A DNA stretch of 64,000 bases from Deltaproteobacteria bacterium (GTDB taxonomy: Bacteria > UBA10199 > GCA-002796325 > JACPFF01): assembly GCA_016183065.1 (NCBI GenBank), contig JACPFF010000006.1, positions 171,578 through 235,577 of the forward strand. Reading direction: 5' to 3'. This document shows, piece by piece, positions 39,406 through 49,285 of this stretch. Every line of letters begins with the position of its first letter. Position 1 is the stretch's first letter. The notes under the pieces are model-generated. The model worked only from the letters and a program-made list of their open reading frames with translations. It made no database searches and had not been told where the DNA came from. A program made the translations under genes and the position numbers.

Positions 39406-40503
39406 ATGATGACAGAACGGATCGTCAATTTTTCCGCCGGGCCGGCAGTCTTGCCGGAATCGGCCCTGAAACAGGCGCAGCGGGATCTCTTTGCCCTCCC
39501 AGGGGTCGGCATGTCGGTCCTCGAGATCAGTCATCGCTCGAAGACATTTACCGCGATCATCGAGGAGGCCGAGGCCAATTTGCGTGCGCTGCTGCAGATC
39601 CCCGATTCCTATCACATCCTCTTTCTCCAGGGCGGCGCAACGCTCCAGTTTTCGATGGTGCCGATGAATTTTCTGCGGGGGGCGGCGCGGCCGGCCACCT
39701 ATATCCAAAGCGGTTCGTGGGGGACCAAGGCGGTCAAGGAGGCGAAGCGGGAAGGGGATGTGGTCTTGGCCTGGGATGGCAAGGCGCAGGGGTTTGTCCG
39801 TATCCCGCGCAGCGAGGAACTGACGATTCCGCACGGAACGCCCTATGTCCATTTCACCTCCAACGAAACCATCGAAGGGGTCGAGTTTGACACAGAACCC
39901 GCCGTGGGGAATGTCCCGCTGGTCTGCGATGCCTCCTCCGACTTCATGAGTCGACCGCTTCCGGTCGAAGAGTATGCGTTGCTCTATGCCGGGGCCCAGA
40001 AGAATATCGGCCCTGCTGGCGCCACGGTGGTCATTGCGCGGGACGAGTTTCTCAAGCAGGGCGCCGCGAATCTCCACACCATGCTCGATTATCGCGTCAT
40101 GGCCGCACAAAAATCGCTCTACAATACGCCACCGGTCTTTGGCATTTACATGATCATGCTGGTGACGCGATGGTTGCGCGACGAAATCGGCGGATTGGAG
40201 AATATTGAGGCACAGAATCGTCGCAAGGCCGCATTGCTCTACGACGTGATCGATGGGAGTCATGGTTTTTACAGGGGCCATGCCGACCGTGAGAGCCGTT
40301 CAGTGATGAATGTCACGTGGCGATTGGGCGATGAAGCACTCGAGACCGCGTTTCTGGAAGAGGCGTCACGACGCAAACTCTCCGGTCTCAAGGGCCATCG
40401 CTCGGTCGGCGGTTGCCGTGCCTCGATCTACAATGCCATGCCCGTTGCCGGTGTCGAGACCCTGGCCGGGTATATGACGGCATTTCAGCAGCAGCATGGG
40501 TGA
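39406..40503 (+). CDS. serC: Phosphoserine aminotransferase
   Basis: NFSAGPAVLPESAL, MSVLEISHRSKTF, LLYAGAQKNIGPAGATVVI. Confidence 0.95.
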   Translation: MMTERIVNFSAGPAVLPESALKQAQRDLFALPGVGMSVLEISHRSKTFTAIIEEAEANLRALLQIPDSYHILFLQGGATLQFSMVPMNFLRGAARPATYIQSGSWGTKAVKEAKREGDVVLAWDGKAQGFVRIPRSEELTIPHGTPYVHFTSNETIEGVEFDTEPAVGNVPLVCDASSDFMSRPLPVEEYALLYAGAQKNIGPAGATVVIARDEFLKQGAANLHTMLDYRVMAAQKSLYNTPPVFGIYMIMLVTRWLRDEIGGLENIEAQNRRKAALLYDVIDGSHGFYRGHADRESRSVMNVTWRLGDEALETAFLEEASRRKLSGLKGHRSVGGCRASIYNAMPVAGVETLAGYMTAFQQQHG

Positions 40504-40508
40504 TTCCG

Positions 40509-42044
40509 CTACTGATTCGCGATGATCGAGAGGGCGAAGTGCCGCTGGCAATCTGCCGTATAGACATCGAACGTATCGTCGCTTATCGGTGTGTAGACAA
40601 AACCTGTCGTACAACCGAGGGCAGGAGGCGTGGCAATCAAGTTCCCCTGCACAATGTACTGACTGTTGGGGATGGCAGCCGTGAGGCGAACCCGAAACGC
40701 CTTTCCTGCCCCTGAAATACACCCGACCTCGGCAATACCCGTCCCGCTGGTGATTGTGCAGATCTGGGCTGCCGGAACCCCGCCGCAGATGGTCGCGGAG
40801 CAGTCGATCTCTCCCCATGCGACGATCGTTGGTGCCGGCGGGGGACTGATCAGGTCGGGGTTGGCGCCGGGATTGACTGCGGGATCGCTCAGCATGGCGG
40901 CCACGGTCGCTTTGCTGACCCCATCGGTCTCGGCCACTGCGGGCCCGACATTGGTCAGACGATGACCGCCGAGATCGAGCTCGCCGCTGAGCGTCCCCCC
41001 GGAGAGATCGAGTTTTGTGCCGAGGCCGGCATTCACTACGGTGGCCACGGTCGCTTTGCTGACGGCATCAGTCTCGGCCACTGCGGGCCCGACATTGGTC
41101 AGACGATGACCGCCGAGATCAAGATCGCCGCTGAGCGTCCCCCCGGAGAGACCGAGTTTCGTGCCGAGGCCGGCATTCAATGTCGTTTCCCCGATCAGCG
41201 ATCCAAGGGCGCCGTGCGCGTTCGTCGACGTCGCATGGGCCTCAACCGCAGTCGCCATGGCCGAGAGGTTGCCGCTCGTGATCTCCCCAACCACCTCCAA
41301 TCCCCCCGAGAGGATGGTCAACTTGCCGGTCATGGTGTCGCCGGCCTTGTCGACTTTTTTTTCATCCCGCGCGCGGATCGCGGCATCGAGGTCTTCCAGC
41401 ACGCCCTGCACGGTCTTGGCGCCCGAATAATTCAGGGTGGTATTGACGCCAATGCCTGCCGCCCCCTGTGCGGAGGCGAGAGAGGACTGGAAGATCGGAT
41501 GGATGACGAGCGCGGTCGCGACCTCATCAAGCAGGGTCTCGCCCAGATGTTCCCATTGAATCGATTGTGGGGCAATGGCCGCGGCTGTCACGCTCTCTTC
41601 TGCCACAGCAAGGGCGTTCTGGCTCCAATAGGCGTACGGGACCGCCACGATCTCTGCGGGTGCGTCGGCGAGTTCTCCGTTGACCCAGACTTCCAAGAAT
41701 CTCGGGGTCTCAGGGGTCAGTACCTCCGATGGAAGCCCATTTTGCACGGCTCCGGTGGTGGGATCGACCCCGTTCCCGATCAGGGCGGAGGCCTCTCCCT
41801 GGAGAATATTGACCTCCTGTTCCTCTTCATAGAGGACGCTCTCCGTATGATCCGTGATCCGAAAATGGAGTGTTGCCGTACCGCTGGGGATCGGGGCGCC
41901 ACCGCTCTCCGTCAGGTGGCCCTGGTATTGGAGAAAGTGGGGGACTCCAATGGCCATTGCGTGCAGGCCGACCGATGACCAGGCGACGAGTCCGATGATG
42001 AGCGAGCAGGAGATCTTGAAGAGACGTCGCATGTGCGATGACAC
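40509..42044 (-). CDS. Secreted protein with phage-tail-fibre-like repeats
   Basis: Signal-like N-terminus; repeats LSGGTLSGDLDLGGHRLTNVGPAVAETDAVSKATV. Confidence 0.7.
   Translation of the reverse strand: MSSHMRRLFKISCSLIIGLVAWSSVGLHAMAIGVPHFLQYQGHLTESGGAPIPSGTATLHFRITDHTESVLYEEEQEVNILQGEASALIGNGVDPTTGAVQNGLPSEVLTPETPRFLEVWVNGELADAPAEIVAVPYAYWSQNALAVAEESVTAAAIAPQSIQWEHLGETLLDEVATALVIHPIFQSSLASAQGAAGIGVNTTLNYSGAKTVQGVLEDLDAAIRARDEKKVDKAGDTMTGKLTILSGGLEVVGEITSGNLSAMATAVEAHATSTNAHGALGSLIGETTLNAGLGTKLGLSGGTLSGDLDLGGHRLTNVGPAVAETDAVSKATVATVVNAGLGTKLDLSGGTLSGELDLGGHRLTNVGPAVAETDGVSKATVAAMLSDPAVNPGANPDLISPPPAPTIVAWGEIDCSATICGGVPAAQICTITSGTGIAEVGCISGAGKAFRVRLTAAIPNSQYIVQGNLIATPPALGCTTGFVYTPISDDTFDVYTADCQRHFALSIIANQ
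40889..41177. repeat. Tandem 144-bp (48 codon) intragenic repeat, about two units
   Basis: CTGCGGGCCCGACATTGGTCAGACGATGACCGCCGAGATC at 40937 and again at 41081. Confidence 0.85.
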
Positions 42045-42169
42045 ATGCAGATTCTATGCCATCGAACTGTTCGCAATAACTCTTTGTTTTTGTTGATAGT
42101 GAAGTTTCCGACAAGTCACAGGCCCATCCATATTTCCAAACTTTGGAGCACGACATGTCGGAACACCGA

Positions 42170-42395
42170 ATCTATTACAGGGGCTTGCGTACCCTGCGGC
42201 TCCGCCTCCGGGTACTTCCTCGTCCACCCGCTTCGCGGGTACCCGGACTCGGTCGTCGCCACACCCCCCTCCACCGGCAAAGCCGGGTCAAGGCCCAGCT
42301 CTGCTGGGCCGCGAAGCACAGTCGAAGACTGTGCGGAGTGTGATGGAGCCTCCCCCTCACGCTCGCTGTGCTCGCTGGATAGCTTCCCACGGACG
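42170..42395 (+). repeat. Hairpin-mosaic repeat copy F
   Basis: CTATTACAGGGGCTTGCGTACCC...CCCGCTTCGCGGG...GGCCCAGCtctGCTGGGCC...CACAGTCgaaGACTGTG. Confidence 0.9.
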
Positions 42396-42434
42396 ACGCG
42401 AGCTGCTGAGGACCATGCGCTTGCCTGTGGGAAG

Positions 42435-43451
42435 CTATGGTGTCCCCTTCGCTGGTGCTTCAGGAGGTGCCTCGTGGGTGGGCCGAACAGGTGCTTGTGG
42501 CAGCGGTCGTGCATGCGGGGCCTGGCCAGTGGTGCCAAGATCATGCGGCGGGGTCTTTGCGGGTGCCTCTTCGGCCAGTTCGCCATAGCGTGTGATGGAG
42601 GCCTCCTTTCTGAGGCCTTCGAGGAGGGCACTGCGTACATCACTACGCACACGGAATTCAATCTCTCCTGCCACTTCGTCGAAAGGGGCCGGTTGTGGCG
42701 GTGCGGTGACAAAGAGAAGATGGTACCCCTCCGGACTCTTCACCGGTCCGGCGATGGTCTCCGGCGTCAAGCCAAACGCGGTCTCCAGGAGTGCACCATA
42801 GCCCCGTCGTATGAGCCGGGATTCGTTCCGTCGCACGCGACCGAGCGCGCCACCCTCTTCTTTTGACGCGCGATCCTCGGAATATTCCCGGGCCACGTCC
42901 GCAAAGGTCTCGCCCTTGAGGATCCGCGCCTTCAGGGCATTGATGAGGGTCACCGCCTCCTTTTCCGTGCGGACCGGTTTTGGCCCCTTCATCGGGCCGC
43001 GCTGCTCGCCGAAGGTGATGAACAGGTGTGAGAGGGCCAGCTGTTCAAACTCTGCCGCATGTGCGTCATAGTATTGTTGCGCGGCCTTCCGGATTTCCGT
43101 CTGGAGGAGCTTTGTGGCGATCAGGATGCGGCGGTTCATGTCGATCCCCGCGAGGACTTTGGGATCGTGGTCGAGGCCACGTTTCACGCTTTCCGCATAG
43201 AGGAGTTCGCGATCAATCAGATCCTGCGCCACGCGGTGGCGTCCGGCCGGTGTCGTCAACTGGGCCTGCAGATGTGGTGGTGCGAGCTCGCGCAACAGCT
43301 CCAGTTCGCCCGCGGTGATAGTGCTCCCATTGACGGTGGCAAGGAGAGCACCCCCGGCGAGCGTTGACGCCGATGGCGTGTCGCCTCCCTTGGTGCAGGC
43401 TGCACAGAGCCCGAGCAGGAGAACGGCACAATATCGTTGCGGTTTCTTCAC
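42435..43451 (-). CDS. Parvulin-type peptidyl-prolyl isomerase lipoprotein
   Basis: LLGLCAAC lipobox; ALSHLFITFGEQRG...AREYSEDRASKEEGGALGRVRR...VKSPEGYHLLFVT. Confidence 0.9.
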   Translation of the reverse strand: MKKPQRYCAVLLLGLCAACTKGGDTPSASTLAGGALLATVNGSTITAGELELLRELAPPHLQAQLTTPAGRHRVAQDLIDRELLYAESVKRGLDHDPKVLAGIDMNRRILIATKLLQTEIRKAAQQYYDAHAAEFEQLALSHLFITFGEQRGPMKGPKPVRTEKEAVTLINALKARILKGETFADVAREYSEDRASKEEGGALGRVRRNESRLIRRGYGALLETAFGLTPETIAGPVKSPEGYHLLFVTAPPQPAPFDEVAGEIEFRVRSDVRSALLEGLRKEASITRYGELAEEAPAKTPPHDLGTTGQAPHARPLPQAPVRPTHEAPPEAPAKGTP

Positions 43452-43513
43452 AGGGGGTTCCTTCCGTGAGGACGTCGTGCAAGAGGTCTATAAAGAGTTT
43501 CTCTCCGTCGGTC

Positions 43514-43532
43514 AAACGTTGAAATACTATAG
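43514..43532 (+). repeat. Remnant arm of the two-hairpin repeat
   Basis: AAACGTTGAAATACTATA, identical to the outer arm of the 16.6 kb element. Confidence 0.6.
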
Positions 43533-43558
43533 AAAACAGCGGGCGCCGCGTGTCGTTG

Positions 43559-43629
43559 AGCGGGCGATGGGAATCGAACCCACGTAACCAGCTTGGGAAG
43601 CTGGTGTTCTACCATTGAACTACGCCCGC
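43559..43629 (-). tRNA. tRNA-Gly (anticodon CCC), CCA not encoded
   Basis: GCGGGCGTAGTTCAATGGTAGAACACCAGCTTCCCAAGCTGGTTACGTGGGTTCGATTCCCATCGCCCGCT folds as a cloverleaf. Confidence 0.95.
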
Positions 43630-43699
43630 CTGTCAGGCCGGCCTTATATGACAGTTGCATCCACTGTCAAGAAGACGCTATGGGAGGAGGAAAGGGGGG

Positions 43700-44761
43700 A
43701 TGATGCGTCCGCGTTCCCGCATGGTCTTTTTGATCTTCCTCGCCATCCTGCTCGTCGGGTTTGGCTATTTGATGCGATCCTTCTGGGTCGCTGCGGCATT
43801 GGCCCTGATCACAGCGATGTTACTGCGCCCAGTGCACGCCAGAATAGAACGGACCTGTCGCCATCGTCGCTATCTGGCTGCGGCATTGTCCGTGGTGTTG
43901 ACCGGAAGCTGTGTCATATTGCCTTTGGCGAGCATTGTCGCAACGATTCTTCTCGAAATGGTCCGTTTTTCACGGGAGATCATCCCGACCCTCCAAGAGG
44001 GACAACTGGCCCAATCGCTCGACGCCATGAATGCGTGGTTACTCGGGTTCCTCGGGCCAATGCGGGAATGGCTGGGAGAAGAGTGGAATGTTCGGGATCT
44101 CCTGGTCGCCGCCGCGCAAAATGGTGGCCGTATTCTGTATAGCTATTCTCCAAGATTTCTCCTCTCGACCGCACATTTTGGGGTCAATGTCATCTTGTGG
44201 ACCCTTTTTCTCTTTGTCCTCTTTGCCGAAGGACCGGCACTCTACCGGTATGTGATGATGATGACCCCCATTTCACCGCACCATGAACGCTATATCGCAC
44301 GTGAGGTACGGGGCATGGTGGCCGCCGTTTTCTTTGCCATGATTGCGACGTCTGCGGCCAATGCCGTGTTGATCAGTCTGGCATTTTTGGTCTGCGGCAT
44401 TGAGCGGCCCGTGATGTGGGGATTGATCGCCTTCGGATTTTCCTTCGTCCCCGTGATTGGGGCCCTCTCGATTTGGGGGGGCGCCGCGGTCTACCTGTTA
44501 TTGGTCGGCGCATGGCCCTCTGCCGTTGGGCTCGCACTTTTTGGCGTGCTCATTATTTCGCAAACGGATAATGTCATCAAACCACTCGTGATGCGAGGGC
44601 GCGTCAATATTCATCCGATGCTGCTGCTGCTCAGTATCTTGGGGGGGGTGCAGACGATGGGACCTGTGGGACTCATTTTCGGTCCCGTCTTTCTGGCAAT
44701 TTTTTTGGCAGCCTTGCACATCTATCGGCAGGAATTTGTTGAACCCGCCACGGCTGCATGA
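43700..44761 (+). CDS. AI-2E family (PerM-like) transporter
   Basis: Polytopic; VPVIGALSIWGGAAVYLLLVG...DNVIKPLVMRGRVNIHPMLLLLSILGGVQTMGPVGLIFGPV. Confidence 0.9.
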   Translation: MMRPRSRMVFLIFLAILLVGFGYLMRSFWVAAALALITAMLLRPVHARIERTCRHRRYLAAALSVVLTGSCVILPLASIVATILLEMVRFSREIIPTLQEGQLAQSLDAMNAWLLGFLGPMREWLGEEWNVRDLLVAAAQNGGRILYSYSPRFLLSTAHFGVNVILWTLFLFVLFAEGPALYRYVMMMTPISPHHERYIAREVRGMVAAVFFAMIATSAANAVLISLAFLVCGIERPVMWGLIAFGFSFVPVIGALSIWGGAAVYLLLVGAWPSAVGLALFGVLIISQTDNVIKPLVMRGRVNIHPMLLLLSILGGVQTMGPVGLIFGPVFLAIFLAALHIYRQEFVEPATAA

Positions 44762-44794
44762 ATGGGGTATCCATAACAGGGAGAAGGCATATTC

Positions 44795-45010
44795 GTGAGC
44801 GACGCATCAACACCGCCAGAACGCCGGCCGTGTCCCTCTTGCCACGCCATGACATCATGGGACGACAATCCCTATCGGCCATTTTGCTCGCCGCGTTGCC
44901 GGATGATTGATTTGGGGAAGTGGGCCACAGAAGAATATCGCGTGCCAGATGCTGAGACGTCGTCGTCAGACAATGTCCCGTCGCAACAGAAGGATGGAGA
45001 GGAACCGTGA
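44795..45010 (+). CDS. yacG: DNA gyrase inhibitor YacG
   Basis: CPSCHAMTSWDDNPYRPFCSPRCRMIDLGKWATEEYRV zinc-binding signature. Confidence 0.93.
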   Translation: MSDASTPPERRPCPSCHAMTSWDDNPYRPFCSPRCRMIDLGKWATEEYRVPDAETSSSDNVPSQQKDGEEP

Positions 45011-46284
45011 TGAGAGAGCGATTATTTCGCGCGCGCTGGCTCCATCCCCTCTCGCGGACGCGCATCGCAGGATGCGCCGACGGCGGGATTCTCGTTGATG
45101 CTGCAGGACGCGTTCTCGCGGCGGGCGCATTTTCCACGGTGCGCCGGGCAGCCCCTCGTGCCGTGGTCGTCAATTATGCCGGCCGTTTGATCATTCCAGG
45201 ACTCGTGGATACCCACGTCCATCTCCCCCAGCTCGATCAGCGGGGGAAACCGAGTCAGACGCTGATGACATGGCTGCGCGACCACGTTTTTCCCGTGGAG
45301 GCGACCTTCGCCAATCTCCATGTGGCCGAGGCGGTCGGGCGGCGATTTTTTCAGCAGCTCATCCGTCACGGGACGACCACGGCCATGGTCCATGCGACCA
45401 TCCATGTGCCGGCGACCGCGTTGGCCTTTGAATTGGCCGCGGCCGCAGGGTTGCGGGTGATCATGGGCAAGGTCATGATGGACCAACAGACTCCGCGCCG
45501 ACTGCAAGAGGTCACGCACCGGACACTGCGCGACAGCGAGTGGCTCTGTGCGGAGTGGCACGGACGATATGGTGGTCGGCTGCAATATGCCTTCACGCCG
45601 CGGTTTGCGCCAATGTGCAGTGAAACGCTCTGGCGCGAGACCGGGCGGCTGGTGGCGCAGAGTGGGGCCTATGTGCAGACCCACCTGGCGGAGACCCCGG
45701 AGGAAAACCGGTGGATGTCGAGGAGCTTTCCCGCCTGCCGCGATTATGTGCATCTCTTCGAGCGGACGGAGACATTGCGGCCGCGTGCGGTCTTTGCGCA
45801 TGCCATTCATCTCGCGCCGGGCGCCTATCGCCGGATGGCCAAAGCCGGGGCGGCGATAGCCCACTGTCCTCTTGCCAACGTCTTTCTCAAAAGTGGACGT
45901 ATGCCCATCGAATGGCTCGAGGCGGTCAAAATCCGCTATGGCCTCGGGACGGATGTCGGCGCCGGGCCGTCATTGTCGATGTTTGCGGTCATGCGTCATG
46001 CGGATTATCTGCAACCCACTCGACGGATTTCCCCGCGGCATGCATTGTATCAGGCGACGCTTGGCGGCGCACGGGCCTTGCGCATGGAACGCGAGATTGG
46101 GAACTTTGCTGTCGGCAAGTGGGCCGACTTTGTCGTTATCGATCCGCACGGCATTGATGCGACCTATGATCTCTCCACATTCACCGATGACGACCTGCTT
46201 GGGTTGCTCATGTACCGCGGCGATCAGCATGTCGTCGAGGCCACGTATGTCGCGGGCCACCGTCTCGCAACGGATGGATTTTAG
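45007..46284 (+). CDS. guaD: Guanine deaminase
   Basis: IIPGLVDTHVHLPQ, HGTTTAMVHATIH, VQTHLAETPEE, GLGTDVGAGPSLSMF. Confidence 0.88.
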   Translation: MMRERLFRARWLHPLSRTRIAGCADGGILVDAAGRVLAAGAFSTVRRAAPRAVVVNYAGRLIIPGLVDTHVHLPQLDQRGKPSQTLMTWLRDHVFPVEATFANLHVAEAVGRRFFQQLIRHGTTTAMVHATIHVPATALAFELAAAAGLRVIMGKVMMDQQTPRRLQEVTHRTLRDSEWLCAEWHGRYGGRLQYAFTPRFAPMCSETLWRETGRLVAQSGAYVQTHLAETPEENRWMSRSFPACRDYVHLFERTETLRPRAVFAHAIHLAPGAYRRMAKAGAAIAHCPLANVFLKSGRMPIEWLEAVKIRYGLGTDVGAGPSLSMFAVMRHADYLQPTRRISPRHALYQATLGGARALRMEREIGNFAVGKWADFVVIDPHGIDATYDLSTFTDDDLLGLLMYRGDQHVVEATYVAGHRLATDGF

Positions 46285-46295
46285 GCAACAAGACC

Positions 46296-46796
46296 CTACT
46301 GCGCCGTGGGGCCCCACGGCCCAGCGCGCACAGCGCGCGAGAGCGGGGGGACCCAATGGGCTTTGCCCGTTGGGGGGGCGACGTGAGCCCCTCTAAAAGT
46401 ACCAAAGGTGAACTCCAGGCCGTGGCGATAGCCGTGCTCGCGGATGACCGTGGGGAGCGCAGGGAGTTGGCCCATCTGCCGTGCCGCTGTTGCACAGGCC
46501 GCGGTGAATTCCGGGACCGGCGAGGGCTCCAGCACTTCCACGGTGTGGATCCGTCCGTGGCGGTCGAGCCGAAGCCGGAGACGGACGCTTGTTGCCGGGC
46601 CTGCGGCCAATGCATCGAGCGTGGCATCATCCAACGCCAGATACTGGCCAAAGTGGTGATGCAACGTCGGTCGATACGCCTGCCAGAGACGATCAAACGG
46701 ACGATCTGCCACGAGATCATTGCCGCGGAGCACGCACGGTATGAGCAAGACGATTGTGGCAAGGAGGACGCTATGCCAGTGTGGCAGCCGCTTCAT
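46296..46796 (-). CDS. Periplasmic TonB-C-terminal-domain-like protein (C-terminal tail encoded by repeat)
   Basis: VRLRLRLDRHGRIHTVEVLEPSPVPEFTAACATAARQMGQLPALP; last ~32 residues lie within repeat copy G. Confidence 0.65.
   Translation of the reverse strand: MKRLPHWHSVLLATIVLLIPCVLRGNDLVADRPFDRLWQAYRPTLHHHFGQYLALDDATLDALAAGPATSVRLRLRLDRHGRIHTVEVLEPSPVPEFTAACATAARQMGQLPALPTVIREHGYRHGLEFTFGTFRGAHVAPPTGKAHWVPPLSRAVRAGPWGPTAQ
46300..46398 (-). repeat. Hairpin-mosaic repeat copy G (inverted)
   Basis: GGCCCAGCGCGCACAGCGCGCGAGAGCGGGGGGACCCAATGGGCtttGCCCGTTGGGGGGGCGACGTGAGCCCC. Confidence 0.9.
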
Positions 46797-47700
46797 AGAG
46801 CAGTCCCCATCGGACCCCGCGATCGCTAATGGTCACGCGGTCATAGTGCAGCATCTGCATCGTTTCCAAGAGGAGGAGCGCCCCGCTCAGAATGACATCG
46901 GCCCGCGCCGATTCCAATCCCGGCATGGCCTTCCGTTCGGCGATGGTTGCCCGCCGGAGTCGATCGACCAGTGTGGCCATGGTCTCGAGGGAGAGGAGAG
47001 TGCCATGCACCTGGTCATGCGCATAGGTCTGCAATTCCAGGTGCATGGCGGCAAGCGTTGTTGCCGTCCCTGCAAGGGCCACAAGCTGCGGCGGATGTCG
47101 TTGCATGGCCGACTGGATCATGCCAATGGCGCCCCGAATCTCCCGCTGCATGGCCGCGAATGCCTCAGGACTGATCGGGTCCGACTGGCCATAGGTTTCC
47201 TGGAGCGTGACCGAACCGAGCGGAAATGAATGGCCCTCGATACTCTCCGCTGCTGTCCAGATACATTCTGTCGATCCGCCACCGATATCGAGCACGACAA
47301 TCTCTTCGCCAAAATCGTGGGCGGCCGCGTGAAACGAGAGCCGCGCCTCTTCCTCGCCGGAGATGGTCTGGATCTCCAAGCCGCACGCCTTCCGGACTGC
47401 ATCGCAGAAGGCGCGACGATTCGTTGCCTGCCGAAACGCCGCAGTGCCGACCGTCGCGATCTGTGCCACGTGGAAGGCCTTGGCCGTTGCGGCGTATGCC
47501 CGGAGGACGTCGAGTGTGCGGGTCATCGCTGCAGGGGAAAAAGACGACCGCTGCGCGAGCCCTTCGCCAATACGGGTGATGTGCGCCTCTTCATGGAGCG
47601 GCACGAGAAGGCCGTCGGGACGCCACTCGGCGACAGTCAGCAAGATGGTGTTGGTGCCAATGTCGATGGCTGCGAACCGTTCAGGCGTTGGCCGCGACAT
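46771..47700 (-). CDS. ppx: Ppx/GppA-family phosphatase
   Basis: FAAIDIGTNTILLTVAE, VLDIGGGSTECIW, LPLGSVTL-like SFPLGSVTLQE. Confidence 0.92.
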   Translation of the reverse strand: MSRPTPERFAAIDIGTNTILLTVAEWRPDGLLVPLHEEAHITRIGEGLAQRSSFSPAAMTRTLDVLRAYAATAKAFHVAQIATVGTAAFRQATNRRAFCDAVRKACGLEIQTISGEEEARLSFHAAAHDFGEEIVVLDIGGGSTECIWTAAESIEGHSFPLGSVTLQETYGQSDPISPEAFAAMQREIRGAIGMIQSAMQRHPPQLVALAGTATTLAAMHLELQTYAHDQVHGTLLSLETMATLVDRLRRATIAERKAMPGLESARADVILSGALLLLETMQMLHYDRVTISDRGVRWGLLYEAAATLA

Positions 47701-48916
47701 GGGCAAGGACCTTTGCATCGCCAAGCATGTAGTCGATCACGCAATATTCGTTCGCGGTGTGGAGTGTCTCATCGGTCCGGCTGTAGACGACGGCGGGATA
47801 GCCAGATTTGCGCAAGGGTGCGGCGAGCGATCCGCCACCATGTCCCATGACGCGAGGCGTGACGCCATAGACATCGCGCAAGGCGGACGACAGGCGTGCC
47901 ACCACCGGCGCGGTGGTCGGTGTCTCCGGTGCGGCCTCGTTGAGCCGGACGGTTTCAATGGCCACGTGGACGCGACAGTCGGTGGCAATGCGATCGGCGA
48001 TGGCACGCACCTCCCGCAAGACCTCCTGCGACGCAAGGCCGGGGAGCAATCGACAGTCGAGAGAGAATTCCGCGGAACCGGGAACCATGTTGATGCTCAC
48101 CCCATTGCCCGTGACTCGTGTCGGTTCAAAGGTCGAGCCGGTCTCCGGGGCAAAGAGCGGGTTCGTGGTGGCAAAGCGGTCGTAGAGGTGATCCAGCGCC
48201 ACCATCAACCGTGCGGCCGCGCGGTTGGCATTCCTCCCGGCATGCGGGGTGGAGGCATGCGCCTCCTTCCCGGTGATCCGGCATTGCAACCAGAGCCCGC
48301 CTTTTTCCGCGACTTCAATCATCTCGCCCGATGGCGGTCCGCCATCCGGTACAATGATCATGTCATCGGTGTGAAAGGGATCCGCCTGCTGCAAGACGTG
48401 AGACAGCCCGAATTCGCTCCCGGTCTCTTCATCCGAGAGGATCAGGAGGCCGATATCGCACGGGGGACGCCGGTCAATCGCCTTGAATGCCGCTGCCGCG
48501 AAGAGTGCGGAGGCCAATCCCTGGTGGTTGTCTTCCGCGCCGCGCCCGTAGATTCGTCCCTCCTTGACCGTGGCAGTGAACGGCGGGGTTGTCCACGCCT
48601 GGAGGTCACCTGCAGGGACGACATCGAGATGGGCGAGGAACCACACCCGGCGATCGGAACGGTCCCCGCACACGTACGCGGCAAAATTCGGACGTTGGCC
48701 CCCGGGGACGGCGGGATCCGGGGCATGGTGCTCCTCGATCCGGTCGGCAAATTGGGCGAGGATGGCGCGTACCGCCATCCCTTTCTCCCATTCGCCCGTC
48801 CCGCCATTGCCCGGCCCAATGGCCTCGATCGGCATGAGCCGTTGCTGCAGGGCAATCATGGCCTCGCGCTCGCGTTCGAGTTGCTGCAGGACCGCCGTCG
48901 TCAGTGGAGATGGCAT
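47681..48916 (-). CDS. M20-family metallopeptidase
   Basis: VWFLAHLDVVPAGDLQAWTTPPFTATVKEGRIYGRGAEDNHQG, LSDEETGSEFG. Confidence 0.92.
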   Translation of the reverse strand: MPSPLTTAVLQQLEREREAMIALQQRLMPIEAIGPGNGGTGEWEKGMAVRAILAQFADRIEEHHAPDPAVPGGQRPNFAAYVCGDRSDRRVWFLAHLDVVPAGDLQAWTTPPFTATVKEGRIYGRGAEDNHQGLASALFAAAAFKAIDRRPPCDIGLLILSDEETGSEFGLSHVLQQADPFHTDDMIIVPDGGPPSGEMIEVAEKGGLWLQCRITGKEAHASTPHAGRNANRAAARLMVALDHLYDRFATTNPLFAPETGSTFEPTRVTGNGVSINMVPGSAEFSLDCRLLPGLASQEVLREVRAIADRIATDCRVHVAIETVRLNEAAPETPTTAPVVARLSSALRDVYGVTPRVMGHGGGSLAAPLRKSGYPAVVYSRTDETLHTANEYCVIDYMLGDAKVLAHVAANA

Positions 48917-48965
48917 GGGGCACTCCTAGGGGGAGAAACCGTCGCTGTCAACGTCCGACCACACG

Positions 48966-49200
48966 ACTATTGCAGGGGCTCACGTCCCCTCCGGCTTCGC
49001 CTCCGGGGACTTCCTCGTCCACCCAGCTTCGCTGGGTCCCCGGACTCGGTCGTCGCCACTGCCCCCCCAACGGGCAAAGCCGGGTCAAGGCCCAGCTGTG
49101 CTGGGCCGCGAAGCAAAGTCGAAGACTTTGCGGAGTGTAATGGAGTCCCCCCCTTCTCGCGCGCGGTGCGCGCTGGGTCATGGGGCCCCACCGCGCGTGC
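48966..49200 (+). repeat. Hairpin-mosaic repeat copy H
   Basis: CTATTGCAGGGGCTCACGTCCCC...CCCAGCttcGCTGGG...GGCCCAGCtgtGCTGGGCC...CAAAGTCgaaGACTTTG...GCGCGCGGTGCGCGC. Confidence 0.9.
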
Positions 49201-49267
49201 ATCGCACTCTATGGTCAGGTGTTCCCTGCGGCCCGTGCGGGAATGTGTCGCCAGCCCGCGGGCGTTT

Positions 49268-49277
49268 ATGCTATACT
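49268..49277 (+). promoter_or_regulatory. Extended -10 TGCTATACT, 8 nt before sctV ATG
   Basis: TGcTATACT with TATACT at 49272-49277; no clear -35. Confidence 0.4.
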
Positions 49278-49285
49278 TTCGTGGT

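Noticed and set aside
40509-42044. Prophage fragment
   Set aside because: Only the tail-fibre-like repeats suggest phage; no capsid, terminase, integrase or lysis genes nearby and the protein has a signal peptide.
47363-49285. Plus-strand 641-codon extension of the SctV ORF
   Set aside because: Antisense to ppx and the M20 peptidase and passes through repeat copy H; SctV homology starts at about 49286.
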